The position numbers and the translations under genes were made by a program. A stretch of 64,000 nt of DNA from Gaiella sp038230035 (GTDB taxonomy: Bacteria > Actinomycetota > Thermoleophilia > Gaiellales > Gaiellaceae). The notes beneath the pieces were generated by a model. The model was given only the letters and a program-made list of their open reading frames with translations. It did not search any database and was not told the DNA's origin. The number at the start of each line of letters is the position of its first letter. Position 1 is the stretch's first letter. Shown piece after piece: positions 7,437 through 15,160 of the stretch. The DNA is taken from assembly GCA_038230035.1 (NCBI GenBank), contig JBBRNX010000005.1:1-64000 (forward strand), written 5' to 3'.

Positions 7437-8420
7437 ATGGGAGACCACGGCATGTCGGCCGAGCGAGGTGCCCGGATCGGGGTCATCGGCGCGACCGGCG
7501 CAGTCGGCACGGTGACACTTGGGCTCCTCGCAGAGCGCGGCTACGAGAATGTCCGTGCGCTCGCATCCGCCCGATCCGCCGGCGGTCGCCTCTCCTTTGG
7601 CGACGACGGAATCGAGGTCGAGGAGGCGACGCCCGAGAGGCTCGCCGCCGGCGACCTCGACCTGTGCCTCTTCTCGGTCGGGACATCGGCGAGTCGGGCA
7701 CTCGTGCCCCACGCCTCGGCCGGAGGCGCGATCTGCGTCGACAAGTCGGCGGCCTACCGGCTCGTCGACGGTTACCCGCTCGTCGTTCCCGAGGTGAACG
7801 GCGCACGCGCGTTGGAAGCACTCGGGCGCGACCGGATTGTCGCGAACCCGAACTGCTGCACGATTCCTCTCACCTGCGTGCTCAAGCCGCTCCATGACGC
7901 AGTCGGCGTCGCGAGCGTGCGGGTCTCGACGTATCAGTCCGTTTCCGGAGCGGGCGCTCACCGTATGAGCGAACTCGAAGCCGAGTCGGCGCGGGAGCAC
8001 AACCTGTTGATGGACTGGGACTGGGTCGGCGACGAGTCGGACGAGGAAGCCAAGCTCGTCGCGGAGACACGCAAGATCATGGAGCTGCCCGATCTGCCCG
8101 TGTCCGCCACATGCGTCCGTGTGCCGGTGCTGGTCGGCCACTCGGAGGCGATCTGGGTGGAGCTCGGCAAGTCGCTCTCCCCCGAGGACGCAGCGGACAT
8201 CCTGCGCGACGCACCCAGCGTCCGCGTGCTCGATCTGCCGGAATTCCCGACGCCGCATGCGGCGACCGGCATCGACGAGGTGCTCGTCGGCCGGATCCGC
8301 CGCGACCAGGCGAGCGAGCGGGGTCTGTCGCTCTTCCTGTCGAGTGACAACCTCCGCAAGGGCGCCGCGCTGAACGCCATTCAGATCGCCGAGCTGCTCC
8401 TCGCCGGCGTCGCGGCCTGA
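7437..8420 (+). CDS. asd: aspartate-semialdehyde dehydrogenase
   Basis: Reduces aspartyl phosphate to aspartate semialdehyde with NADPH, the branch point to lysine/diaminopimelate, threonine and methionine. The 327-residue protein has the N-terminal nucleotide-binding glycine motif IGVIGATGAVG (14-24), the catalytic cysteine in NPNCCT (Cys140), the substrate-binding YQSVSGAGAHRM segment, and the RVPVLVGHSEA motif with the catalytic His region. The C terminus with LSSDNLRKGAALNAIQIAE is typical. An alternative ATG lies 5 codons in. It stands alone, without ask beside it. Confidence 0.95.
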   Translation: MGDHGMSAERGARIGVIGATGAVGTVTLGLLAERGYENVRALASARSAGGRLSFGDDGIEVEEATPERLAAGDLDLCLFSVGTSASRALVPHASAGGAICVDKSAAYRLVDGYPLVVPEVNGARALEALGRDRIVANPNCCTIPLTCVLKPLHDAVGVASVRVSTYQSVSGAGAHRMSELEAESAREHNLLMDWDWVGDESDEEAKLVAETRKIMELPDLPVSATCVRVPVLVGHSEAIWVELGKSLSPEDAADILRDAPSVRVLDLPEFPTPHAATGIDEVLVGRIRRDQASERGLSLFLSSDNLRKGAALNAIQIAELLLAGVAA

Positions 8421-8424
8421 GCTT

Positions 8425-8592
8425 CTAGCGACCGAGTAGGCCGAATGTCAGCCGGCGGAGTCGCTCGCGACGCCGTGCCTCTGCCGCATCTTGCGCCGCC
8501 AGTCGCCGAAGGCGCCGCTCGTACATCTCGCGGAACGATCTGCTCTCCTCAGCCCAGCGAGCGCGGAGCTCCGGGTCAATCCTCTTCTTCAC
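8425..8592 (-). CDS. small basic/acidic helical protein, hypothetical
   Basis: A 55-codon GTG ORF rich in Arg, Glu and Ala, predicted to be one long helix (for example RRLRRLAAQDAAEARRRERLRRL). Its start overlaps the end of the upstream 46-codon ORF by 17 bases, as in translationally coupled genes. No family is recognised. Placement at the end of a minus-strand operon and clean codon use are the only support. Confidence 0.4.
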   Translation of the reverse strand: MKKRIDPELRARWAEESRSFREMYERRLRRLAAQDAAEARRRERLRRLTFGLLGR

Positions 8593-8716
8593 GTTCGCCT
8601 CCGATCAGAAAGTCGAGGATCAGATTGAGCTTGCTGTCCATGATCATGAGCTTGACGATGATGTCGCTGACCTCTTGACGCGTGATGCCTGGATCCGCGG
8701 GTCGGCGTCGAAACAC
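8576..8716 (-). CDS. small protein with amphipathic helix and acidic tail, hypothetical
   Basis: A 46-codon ORF read from a GTG. The part QEVSDIIVKLMIMDSKLNLI followed by a GG and an acidic tail (EREEED) looks like real helical coding sequence and resembles small acidic-tailed proteins seen in related Actinobacteria. The start is uncertain: the frame stays open to 8824, but the upstream part is Arg-rich shadow of the acetyltransferase gene end. It lies between the acetyltransferase and the 55-codon ORF, on the same strand. Confidence 0.45.
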   Translation of the reverse strand: MFRRRPADPGITRQEVSDIIVKLMIMDSKLNLILDFLIGGEREEED

Positions 8717-8759
8717 CTCTCCATCGTGCCGCCTGGCCTCGTCTCGCGCAAGATGTCCG

Positions 8760-9383
8760 CTACGGCCCCTGTCCTGCCGGCGCCGGCGCGGGCGTGAACG
8801 CCTCCTGCACGACGCGCAAGACACGCGCGCGACGCCCCTCCTCGACCGGTTGCAGCCCGCCTAGGTCGAGGCGGACGAGTTCGACATTTCCCTGGACGCG
8901 CACCGTCTGAAAGCCGAAGTCTTCGAGGAAGTCGCGCGGAAACACCGTGCGGTGGACGAGAAACCGCTCGTAGGTGGACTCGCCCTCCGGGTAACGGTAG
9001 GCGAACGCCTCGAGAGCTTTCGCGCCACGATCGCGAGACTCTCCGATCGCAGCGAGGAACAACGACTGCTCGACCCAGCGCGCCGCATCGCCCGCGAGGT
9101 AGGCGCACGTGACGATGACGGCGTCGTGCGACGGCGGCCCCGCGGGGAGGTCGGCCGCACGGGGGAAGAGCCCCGCCGGGCCGTACTGCATCGAGCCGAG
9201 CAGCTTCCCGTCGTCACCGTAGTAGACGGTCCCCCACTCGCCCCAATCATCTTCCACCTTCTCGATCCAGCGATCCTTGCTCGCGGTCTTGTTGCCCCGG
9301 GATTGCCACCAGACGCAGTCGTGGCACACGGCGGCCGTATCCGGCAGCGTCACGCGGGAGAGTCCGACGACTCGGCTCGCCAT
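8760..9383 (-). CDS. GNAT-like N-acetyltransferase, putative
   Basis: A 207-residue protein whose N terminus contains CHDCVWWQSRG and a Trp/Glu-rich stretch, followed by GSMQYGPAGLFPRA and PPSHDAVIVTCAYL strands and the helix DRGAKALEAFAYRYPE. This is the layout of an actinobacterial acetyltransferase family in which the RGxGxA acetyl-CoA loop is degenerate (here AGDAARWVEQSL). Substrate unknown. The ATG at 9383 is preferred over the frame's first Met at 9488 because the upstream part overlaps the Asp23 gene. It starts 10 bases after the Asp23 stop, so the two form an operon. Confidence 0.6.
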   Translation of the reverse strand: MASRVVGLSRVTLPDTAAVCHDCVWWQSRGNKTASKDRWIEKVEDDWGEWGTVYYGDDGKLLGSMQYGPAGLFPRAADLPAGPPSHDAVIVTCAYLAGDAARWVEQSLFLAAIGESRDRGAKALEAFAYRYPEGESTYERFLVHRTVFPRDFLEDFGFQTVRVQGNVELVRLDLGGLQPVEEGRRARVLRVVQEAFTPAPAPAGQGP

Positions 9384-9393
9384 CAGCCTGTCC

Positions 9394-9705
9394 TCAAGCC
9401 TTGGCAGCCGGCGGCCGGATCTCGGCGACCACGACGTCGATCGACGCCGGCCGAACGTCGGCCATGCGCGCGAGAAACTCGGCGACACGTCGCTGAACTG
9501 CAGCGCTTGTTTCAGGCACGCTCGTACCCCAATCGAGCGCCAGATGAAGCTCGACTGCGACGGCGCCGTCGTCGTCGGTCACTCGCACTCCCTTGTGCCG
9601 TGCGAGAGGGCTCTCGACAAGGCCGTGCACCCCGTCCACCTCGAGAGCTGCGTCAGCCGCATACCTGCCGAGCACCTCTGCCGAAATCGACGCTTGTCCC
9701 TCCAT
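9394..9705 (-). CDS. Asp23/Gls24 family envelope stress protein
   Basis: A 103-residue protein of the Asp23/Gls24 (DUF322) family, small alpha/beta proteins linked to cell-envelope homeostasis at the membrane face. The family pattern is visible: N-terminal ISAEVLGRYAADAALEVDGVHGL, then VRVTDDDGAVAVELHLALDWGTSVPE, then a helix VQRRVAEFLARM and a final strand SIDVVVAEI. Length fits the short actinobacterial members. It lies between a metallophosphoesterase (33-base gap) and an acetyltransferase (10-base gap). Confidence 0.85.
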   Translation of the reverse strand: MEGQASISAEVLGRYAADAALEVDGVHGLVESPLARHKGVRVTDDDGAVAVELHLALDWGTSVPETSAAVQRRVAEFLARMADVRPASIDVVVAEIRPPAAKA

Positions 9706-9738
9706 CTCGAAGATTGTCGCACCTCCGGCGGCTCCAAG

Positions 9739-10560
9739 TCAGCGCGCCACGCGCAGCACGAGCTCCGTCACCTCGGGTCGAGCGAAGAAGCGGACCGGGA
9801 GCAGCGAGGTCCCGAGTCCCGGCGAGACGTGCATCGGCCCGCAGGTCGTGGAGACAAGACCGACGAGGTCGTTGGCATGGGGATGTGCGAGCGCGAGCCT
9901 GCCACCGGGGTACGGGATCGCGATCTGCCCCGCGTGGTGGTGCCCCGTGAGGATCAGGTCGAACGCATGATTTGACTGCCGCCGGACGATGGCAGGGAAG
10001 TGGCACAGCAAGATCCGAAGCCCAGCGGCTGGGTCGGCGAGCGGCCACGGGTTCGCAGTCCGCGCCACGTAGCTCTCCGGCGCGACGCCGACGATCTGGA
10101 CCTGCATTCCCCGGAGGGTGATGTCGGCGGCCTCGTCGCTGAGGAGAACAGCCTCGCGAAGGTCTGCGAGCTCCGCGGCCCGCGAGAACGGATCTTTCGT
10201 GATTGCGACGTCGTGGTTGCCGAGCACCACGTACGGCCGGCCAAGCCGTTCGAGTACCTCGCGCAACTCCGGCTCGCCACGAGGGTGCGAGACGAGATCG
10301 CCTGTGATGCAGATCAGGTCGGGCTCGCGCTGTCTGACCCATACGACCGCGCGCTCCGTTGCCACTCGTCCCCGCGAGGGAAAACCGAGGTGGAAGTCGG
10401 AAAGGTGCGCGATTCGCAGCCCGTCGAGCTCGGCCGGCAACGCACGGATCTCAACCTCGAGAACGCGCGTCCGCAGCCAGCCCGCTTCGAACCAGCCATA
10501 GACGAGACCGGCAGGAGCGATCACGGCCGCGCTCACGAGGATCCATCCGAGTGCCGTCAC
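9739..10560 (-). CDS. membrane-anchored metallophosphoesterase (YkuE/YaeI-like)
   Basis: A 273-residue calcineurin-like phosphoesterase. An N-terminal membrane segment (about 3-23) precedes the metal motifs in order: LSDFHLG, ITGDLV, LGNHDV, LLCHFP and LTGHHHAGQ. These supply the Asp, His, Asn ligands of a two-metal centre. Related proteins such as YaeI/YkuE act on phospholipid-type phosphoesters at the membrane, so a role in lipid or envelope turnover is reasonable but the substrate is not shown. It appears to be the first gene of the minus-strand run with Asp23. Confidence 0.88.
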   Translation of the reverse strand: MTALGWILVSAAVIAPAGLVYGWFEAGWLRTRVLEVEIRALPAELDGLRIAHLSDFHLGFPSRGRVATERAVVWVRQREPDLICITGDLVSHPRGEPELREVLERLGRPYVVLGNHDVAITKDPFSRAAELADLREAVLLSDEAADITLRGMQVQIVGVAPESYVARTANPWPLADPAAGLRILLCHFPAIVRRQSNHAFDLILTGHHHAGQIAIPYPGGRLALAHPHANDLVGLVSTTCGPMHVSPGLGTSLLPVRFFARPEVTELVLRVAR

Positions 10561-10581
10561 CCGGAGACCCTAGCCGCCACT

Positions 10582-10608
10582 GGAGGCCCCGAACTCGTCG
10601 GGGCCTCC
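10582..10608 (-). terminator. perfect 11-bp hairpin, probable terminator
   Basis: GGAGGCCCCGA (10582-10592) and TCGGGGCCTCC (10598-10608) form an 11-bp perfect stem with a 5-base loop. It lies 14 bases beyond the stop of the exported protein at 10623 and before the start of the metallophosphoesterase. No U-run follows, as is common in GC-rich actinobacteria. Confidence 0.6.
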
Positions 10609-10622
10609 CGTGAGATTCCCTG

Positions 10623-11533
10623 CTAGCCGCCGAGGCAGCCCTTCTGGCCGGACGAGTTCGGGTAGCCGGTGCCGGCCGTGTAGGCGGCGTTGCTCCACTC
10701 GCCCTGCAGCTTCCACGAGGTGCCGTTCGAGAAAGAGACCGACGGTGACCCGAAGGTCCACGCGCACTTGTCGCCGTTCTCGGCGCCGGCGCGGTCGTAC
10801 CACGCGCCAGGGTTGCCCGGGTCGGTGCGCGCCTCGCTCAACTCGTGCGCGCTGACGTTGGCGAGCGCGGCGAGCCCCTCCGAATGGCCAGTGGTGGAGT
10901 CGCCCGGATCGCAGCCCGCGTCACCGTCGAGCTTCCAGAAGAAGGCGAACTCGACAACCCTGCCGTTCACCGCGCCGCTGGAGTGCCACGCGCAGTAGCC
11001 GGCATTGCCGCGCGGCAGATCGGTGTAGACGGCAACGTACGAATTACCGGACGCGTCGAGGACGATGCTGCCCGCATTCACCTGCTTCGCGACCTCGGCG
11101 AGGATCGCGGAGGTATTGCCGCCGCCGCTTGCCGCGGAGATGTCGATAACGTGCCCCTGGTACGTCGTGGCCGAGCCGACCTGTCCGTTCGTGCCGGTGT
11201 ACTCGTCGCTCGTCTTCGAGTAGTTCGAGGTGCTGAAGCCGGTGTAGAAGCTGTCGAGCCCGGTGATCTTGTCGCCGACGAAGCTCGAGTTCGTCCAGGA
11301 TGGCCCCCAGAAGATCGTCTTCGTGATCGCAGTCGGCATGATCACGCCGCCGTGGTAGGTCATGTTCGGGTTCCGCTTGGCGGCGCCTCCGCCCTCCTTG
11401 CCATGCGGCTGCACAAGCCCGCGAGCAGGCCCAGCCTGGCCAACGCCCGGAGCTGCGACCCAGCCGACGCTACGGAGACCGCCGCGGCCACGACCAACGC
11501 CAGACCAGCCAGTACTGCGCTCAAACGCCTCAT
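10623..11533 (-). CDS. exported protein with HELSEARTDP metal-binding motif; apparent N-terminal frameshift
   Basis: The protein encoded from about 11460 down to 10623 is rich in Gly, Ser, Thr and aromatic residues and contains NPNMTYHGG, PTAITKTIFWGPSW and HELSEARTDP. The last motif, with a preceding GDSTTGHSEG stretch, is seen in bacterial relatives of the plant EXORDIUM/phosphate-induced family and suggests a metal-dependent or surface protein. A typical signal peptide (MRRLSAVLAGLALVVAAA) starts at 11533 but in a different frame. Adding one G to the GGG run at 11459-11461 joins signal peptide and body into one 304-residue protein. Without it the gene lacks a signal. A terminator-like hairpin follows. 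Confidence 0.65.
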
Positions 11534-11699
11534 GCCATCGTCTCCCCTGTCGGTGAACGGAAACCTCGCGCATCTAAGCCGCGGCGTGCCGATACGTCAA
11601 CCCGACGACCGGATGAAGCGCTACCCCTCCCGCGCGGTAGTGCAATCCAACGCGCAGGCGCTTGCCGCGAGTATCGGGCGCGCGCACTGCCCCACTGGT

Positions 11700-11720
11700 G
11701 CGGGAACGTTCCCTGAATCA
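11700..11720. repeat. 21-bp repeat, copy 1
   Basis: The string GCGGGAACGTTCCCTGAATCA contains the palindrome GGAACGTTCC. A near copy is found at 12236-12258 in the same orientation, so the pair brackets the SRPBCC gene at 11728-12183. Confidence 0.45.
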
Positions 11721-11727
11721 GTGGGGA

Positions 11728-12183
11728 TCAGTCCGGTGGTCCTTCGCTCTTCTCCAGGATCCGCTTCAGTCTGGCGAGATCCTTGCGGTTCGCGCGACGC
11801 ACGGCGCCCGCCATCAAGGGTGCGACGATCTTGCCGAAACCGGCCGGCTCACCACGGTTGCGTAACGTCATCCGCGTGCCACCGTCAGGCAAGTCAAACC
11901 AGGCGTACGTCGTCTCCATAGGGAAGGGGCCTTCCGCGGTGGCCATCACGAGCCGCTCACCCGGCAACAACGTCTCCACCGTGTAGGTGTATGCGAGCCG
12001 ACGGCCGAGAAACCGCGCGATGAACCCGAGCCGCGAGCCGACCGCCACAGGCTTGGAAGTCTGCCACTCAACCGACACGATGTTCTCGTACCACGAGGGG
12101 GCGTTGTCGGGATCGCCGGCAAACCCGGCCACCTCAGCTCGCGGCCGTCCGATCTCGACCTCGGTCACAACGTCCACCGGCAT
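11728..12183 (-). CDS. SRPBCC/polyketide cyclase-like protein
   Basis: A 151-residue START-like (SRPBCC) domain protein; such proteins bind hydrophobic ligands in a deep cavity. The family layout is visible: the N-terminal strand VDVVTEVEIGRPRAEVAGFAGDP, then NAPSWYENIVSVEW, a central ETLLPGERLVMATAEGPFPMETTYAWFDLPDGGTRMTLRNRGEPAGF run of strands, and the long C-terminal helix with RRANRKDLARLKRILE. Ligand unknown. It is monocistronic and flanked by a pair of similar 21-23 bp repeats. Confidence 0.8.
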   Translation of the reverse strand: MPVDVVTEVEIGRPRAEVAGFAGDPDNAPSWYENIVSVEWQTSKPVAVGSRLGFIARFLGRRLAYTYTVETLLPGERLVMATAEGPFPMETTYAWFDLPDGGTRMTLRNRGEPAGFGKIVAPLMAGAVRRANRKDLARLKRILEKSEGPPD

Positions 12184-12235
12184 GACGGAAGTCTAAGCGG
12201 CTACCGACGACGACCTGAGTTGGCTAGGCGAGTGC

Positions 12236-12258
12236 GCGGGGAAACGTTCCATGAATGA
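12236..12258. repeat. 23-bp repeat, copy 2
   Basis: A near copy (GGGGAAACGTTCCATGAATGA at its core) of the repeat at 11700-11720, same orientation, 536 bp apart. The rest of 12184-12326 holds nothing I recognise. Confidence 0.45.
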
Positions 12259-12326
12259 AGCCGTGTCGACGCGTCCGCGTCTAGCCGCTTGGCCCGCATT
12301 CAAGGCCTGAACGAACTTTGAGATAG

Positions 12327-13037
12327 TTACTTATTCCTGAGCACGTATATAGCCGTGGGTGACATCTTAGTTTCATCCCGCCACTCTATTGAGTCATCGC
12401 TAGAACCCAGCGGTTTGTGAAGCTTGGCGAGCATGAGCCCAGCGCGTTCGGCGGCTCGTGTGTAATCATCCTCAGTCCAGTAGTAGTCATACAGTATTAC
12501 GTCGATGCCCCGGATCAGCAGTTTTACCGTGTCACCGCTATGGAGCGGCCTATCGTTCTCTGGAAACGAGTATGACAACGATACCCAATTTCCTTTGGTA
12601 GCTTCCATCGAATCGGTCACGACTATGATGATGGCATCCTTCCGAAGCACTCGCTTCATTTCCTTGAGAATGCCCTCGGTCTCTTCGATTCGCGACACTT
12701 CCAGAAACACAAAGCTCGAAAACACTAGATCGAACGAAGAATCCTCGAAGGGCAGGTGTCCGCTAGGAATATGGTGATACTCACCCAACCTATCTTTGGA
12801 TCGAGCTTGTTCTAGCATCTCACCGCTAACGTCTACGCCAACCACATTGAACCCTAGGCGCTTCAGAAATCGTGTTGAACGCCCAGCGCCGCAGCCATAA
12901 TCAAGCGCAGATGATATGGATCCTGCGTATTCGCGGATCAGCATGGAAATGTCGCGAAATGCTAGGTATTGTGTTCCTTCCATCCCTAGCTCGGCATATT
13001 CGCCGGCATGTTTTTCATAGTCATGTGTCTTGCTCAT
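12327..13037 (-). CDS. class I SAM-dependent methyltransferase, likely acquired
   Basis: A 236-residue methyltransferase. The Rossmann motif I is ALDYGCGAGRSTRFL, the acidic post-I residue is in VVGVDVSGEML, and motif IV/V is SSFDLVFSSFVFLEV. The acceptor is unknown. The ATG at 13037 has GGAGGAGGG upstream, which decides it over an in-frame start at 13139. Base use is clearly different from the surroundings: it is much more AT-rich, with codons ending in A or T, TAA-type stop and many Ile/Lys residues. Together with the tandem repeat upstream this suggests horizontal acquisition. It is monocistronic. Confidence 0.85.
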   Translation of the reverse strand: MSKTHDYEKHAGEYAELGMEGTQYLAFRDISMLIREYAGSISSALDYGCGAGRSTRFLKRLGFNVVGVDVSGEMLEQARSKDRLGEYHHIPSGHLPFEDSSFDLVFSSFVFLEVSRIEETEGILKEMKRVLRKDAIIIVVTDSMEATKGNWVSLSYSFPENDRPLHSGDTVKLLIRGIDVILYDYYWTEDDYTRAAERAGLMLAKLHKPLGSSDDSIEWRDETKMSPTAIYVLRNK

Positions 13038-13071
13038 ATGACCCTCCTCCGCAAACGAACTGCGCCCGTTG

Positions 13072-13122
13072 GTCATCGGCGATGATCGGCGATGATCGGC
13101 GATGATCGGCGATGATCGGCGA
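13072..13122. repeat. 10-bp tandem repeat (GATGATCGGC), about five units
   Basis: Four exact units lie at 13081-13120, with partial units on each side (GTCATCGGC before, GA after). It lies 35-85 bases upstream of the AT-rich methyltransferase start and covers its likely promoter region. Confidence 0.9.
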
Positions 13123-13187
13123 GCAACTCTAACGCACACTCGGATGCCCGACGGTGGTCCCGCTTGGGGCTTGCCCTGACGGTCTCG

Positions 13188-14069
13188 TCAGACGCGGAGC
13201 TTCTCGACTACTGGCCCGACCGAGACGACGTGGCGCTTGAACTTCAGCTCGCTGTCGGTCAGGCCAGCCGCGACGCCGATCAGCTGTGAGAGATGGAGGA
13301 TCGGCATCTTGAAGTCCTTGCCGGTCTGCTTCTTCAGCTTCGACTGCCACGCGTCGAGCGAGAGGTGACAGAGCGGGCAGGGCGTCACAATCGCGTCGGC
13401 GCCCGCTTCCTTCGCCTGCTCGATCGGCTGGATCAGCTCGGCGAGGGCTGTGTCCTCCCGCGCCTGGATGATCGGGAAGCCACAGCATTTGATCTTCGCC
13501 GGGTAGTCGATCGGCTCGCCGCCGCAGGCGGTGATGATCCGCTCCAGCGACTCCGGCTTGTCCGGATCGTCGAAGCCGAGCAGCTTCGAGGGCCGCAAGA
13601 TCTGGCAGCCGTAGAACGGGGCGATCTTCAGCCCACGTAACCCTTTGTGCGCGGCGGCCTGCAGCTGCGGGAAGTGCGTCCCCGCGGCCATCCAGAGGAA
13701 ATGGAGGACATCGACCTTCCCTGAGTAGCGCGGCACGCCGACCGCCTCCAGATTGTCGTTCACCCGCTCGCGCAGCGTCTCGTCGAGCTGCAGCTGGTGA
13801 TTCGCCTGGCGCAGGTTGAGCGTGCAGACGTTGCAGACCGTCATCAGCGTGTCGCAGCCGGTCGCCTCGGCGTACGAAAGGATGCGCGCGTTCAGATGGA
13901 GGTAGTAGTCGGGCTCCGCCTCGTGGATGTCGCCCGCGCCGCAACACGTCACTGAATCCAGCTCATGCAGCTCGATGCCGAGCTTCGGCGCAAGCGCCTG
14001 CGTCGAGATGTCGAGCTCCTTCGCCGAGAGCGACGCGAGGCACCCCTTGTAGTACGCAACCGCTTTCAC
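13188..14069 (-). CDS. succinate dehydrogenase CCG-domain subunit (SdhE/HdrB-like)
   Basis: A 293-residue protein with two cysteine-rich CCG domains: Cys10, CCG at 42-44, CNVC at 79-82 in the first; Cys155, CCG at 195-197 and CPLC at 231-234 in the second. This is the heterodisulfide-reductase B fold that replaces the heme-binding membrane anchors in type E-like succinate:quinone reductases. It probably binds an iron-sulfur cofactor and passes electrons from SdhB towards the membrane. It has no transmembrane segment. The GTG start overlaps the SdhB stop by 4 bases (GTGA), showing tight coupling. It is the last gene of the sdh operon. Confidence 0.9.
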   Translation of the reverse strand: MKAVAYYKGCLASLSAKELDISTQALAPKLGIELHELDSVTCCGAGDIHEAEPDYYLHLNARILSYAEATGCDTLMTVCNVCTLNLRQANHQLQLDETLRERVNDNLEAVGVPRYSGKVDVLHFLWMAAGTHFPQLQAAAHKGLRGLKIAPFYGCQILRPSKLLGFDDPDKPESLERIITACGGEPIDYPAKIKCCGFPIIQAREDTALAELIQPIEQAKEAGADAIVTPCPLCHLSLDAWQSKLKKQTGKDFKMPILHLSQLIGVAAGLTDSELKFKRHVVSVGPVVEKLRV

Positions 14070-15154
14070 GCAGGCTCCTTCTTCTCGATCTCGGGTAGAT
14101 ACGGGGTCGGGTAGTCGCCGCCCTTGCCGAAGGCGCCTTCGGTTCCGCCGGCGTCGTGGGCGAGATGCCTGAGCGCGCTCTCGCCCTGGACAATGCCGGC
14201 GGCGCCATCGCGGCCCTGCTGCTTCACGAGGTCGAACAGCGCGCGCGACTCCTGGACCTCGGCCGCGACATGCGGCGGGAACGGCGGCGGCACCTTCCCT
14301 TTCACCGCCAGGCCCATCGCGAACTTGATCTCCTTGATCGACGAGACAACGCCCTGCGTCTTCGGCACGAGCTCGGTCTCGCGTAGCCAGCCGGTCGTTT
14401 TCGCCGAGGTGACGAACCACTTCGCGTGCTTCGCGCCCATGTCGCGGTCGATGCCGTTGTGCATCGCCTCGGCACCGAGCTTCGCGATCGCATCACGCGG
14501 ATCGACGCCCTTCGGGCAGCGTTCCTGGCAGAAGTAGCAGCGCGTGCAGTCCCAGAGACCGTGCTCTTCGGAGTAGGTCTCCAGCCGCTCGACGGTCGCG
14601 CCGTCACGCGCATCGCCGACGAAGCGCATCCCTTTCGCGAGCGCCGCAGGGCCGAGGAAGTCCGGGTCGGCCTCCATCGAGTTGCACTCCGACACGCAGC
14701 AGCCGCACTGGATGCAGAGCGCCTCCTTCTGGATCGGCTCCATCTGCCGCTGGGAGACGACGTTCTCGCGCTCGGCCGCCTGGTCGTACCGCGGCTTGAG
14801 GTACGGGTCGACGGCACGGATCTTTGCCCAGAACGGATCCATGTCGACGACGAGATCCTTGACGATCGGGAGGTTCCCCATCGCCGAGATCACGGGCACG
14901 TGGCCTGCCTGCGCGATGTCGAACATCCGCGTCTTGCAGGCGAGGACCGCGCCACCGTCCATGCGCATGCCGCAGGAGCCGCAGATCATCATCCGGCAGC
15001 TTTTGCGGTAGGCGAGCGTCCCGTCCTGGCGCTCCTTGACGATGTCGAGGCAGTCGAGGAGCGTCGCCTCCTCCGGCGCGTCCATCTCGTACTCGCGCAG
15101 CGCCTTGTCCCCCGACTTCGAGTCATAGCGCCAGATCTTCAGCCCCACCTTCAT
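14066..15154 (-). CDS. sdhB: succinate dehydrogenase/fumarate reductase iron-sulfur subunit
   Basis: Carries electrons from the SdhA flavin through three Fe-S clusters. The 2Fe-2S ligands are Cys53, Cys58, Cys61 and Cys73 (CRMMICGSCGMRMDGGAVLAC region). The ferredoxin-like half has CIQCGCC..C at 147-157 and CTRCYFCQERC at 203-213. At 362 residues it is about 100 longer than the common SdhB; the extra C-terminal part (about 255-362) has no recognisable motif. Gene order on the minus strand is sdhA, exported protein, sdhB, CCG subunit. Confidence 0.93.
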   Translation of the reverse strand: MKVGLKIWRYDSKSGDKALREYEMDAPEEATLLDCLDIVKERQDGTLAYRKSCRMMICGSCGMRMDGGAVLACKTRMFDIAQAGHVPVISAMGNLPIVKDLVVDMDPFWAKIRAVDPYLKPRYDQAAERENVVSQRQMEPIQKEALCIQCGCCVSECNSMEADPDFLGPAALAKGMRFVGDARDGATVERLETYSEEHGLWDCTRCYFCQERCPKGVDPRDAIAKLGAEAMHNGIDRDMGAKHAKWFVTSAKTTGWLRETELVPKTQGVVSSIKEIKFAMGLAVKGKVPPPFPPHVAAEVQESRALFDLVKQQGRDGAAGIVQGESALRHLAHDAGGTEGAFGKGGDYPTPYLPEIEKKEPA

Positions 15155-15160
15155 TGGCCG

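Noticed and set aside
8576..8824. 82-codon form of the small acidic-tailed ORF
   Set aside because: The upstream part is Arg-rich and overlaps the acetyltransferase end; only the part from about 8716 looks protein-like.
9277..9975. Plus-strand frame opposite the Asp23 and metallophosphoesterase genes
   Set aside because: The minus strand has clear family motifs here; the plus frame is Arg/His-rich shadow.
13072..13122. 10-bp tandem repeat as part of a CRISPR array
   Set aside because: The units are adjacent, without spacers, and no cas genes are present.
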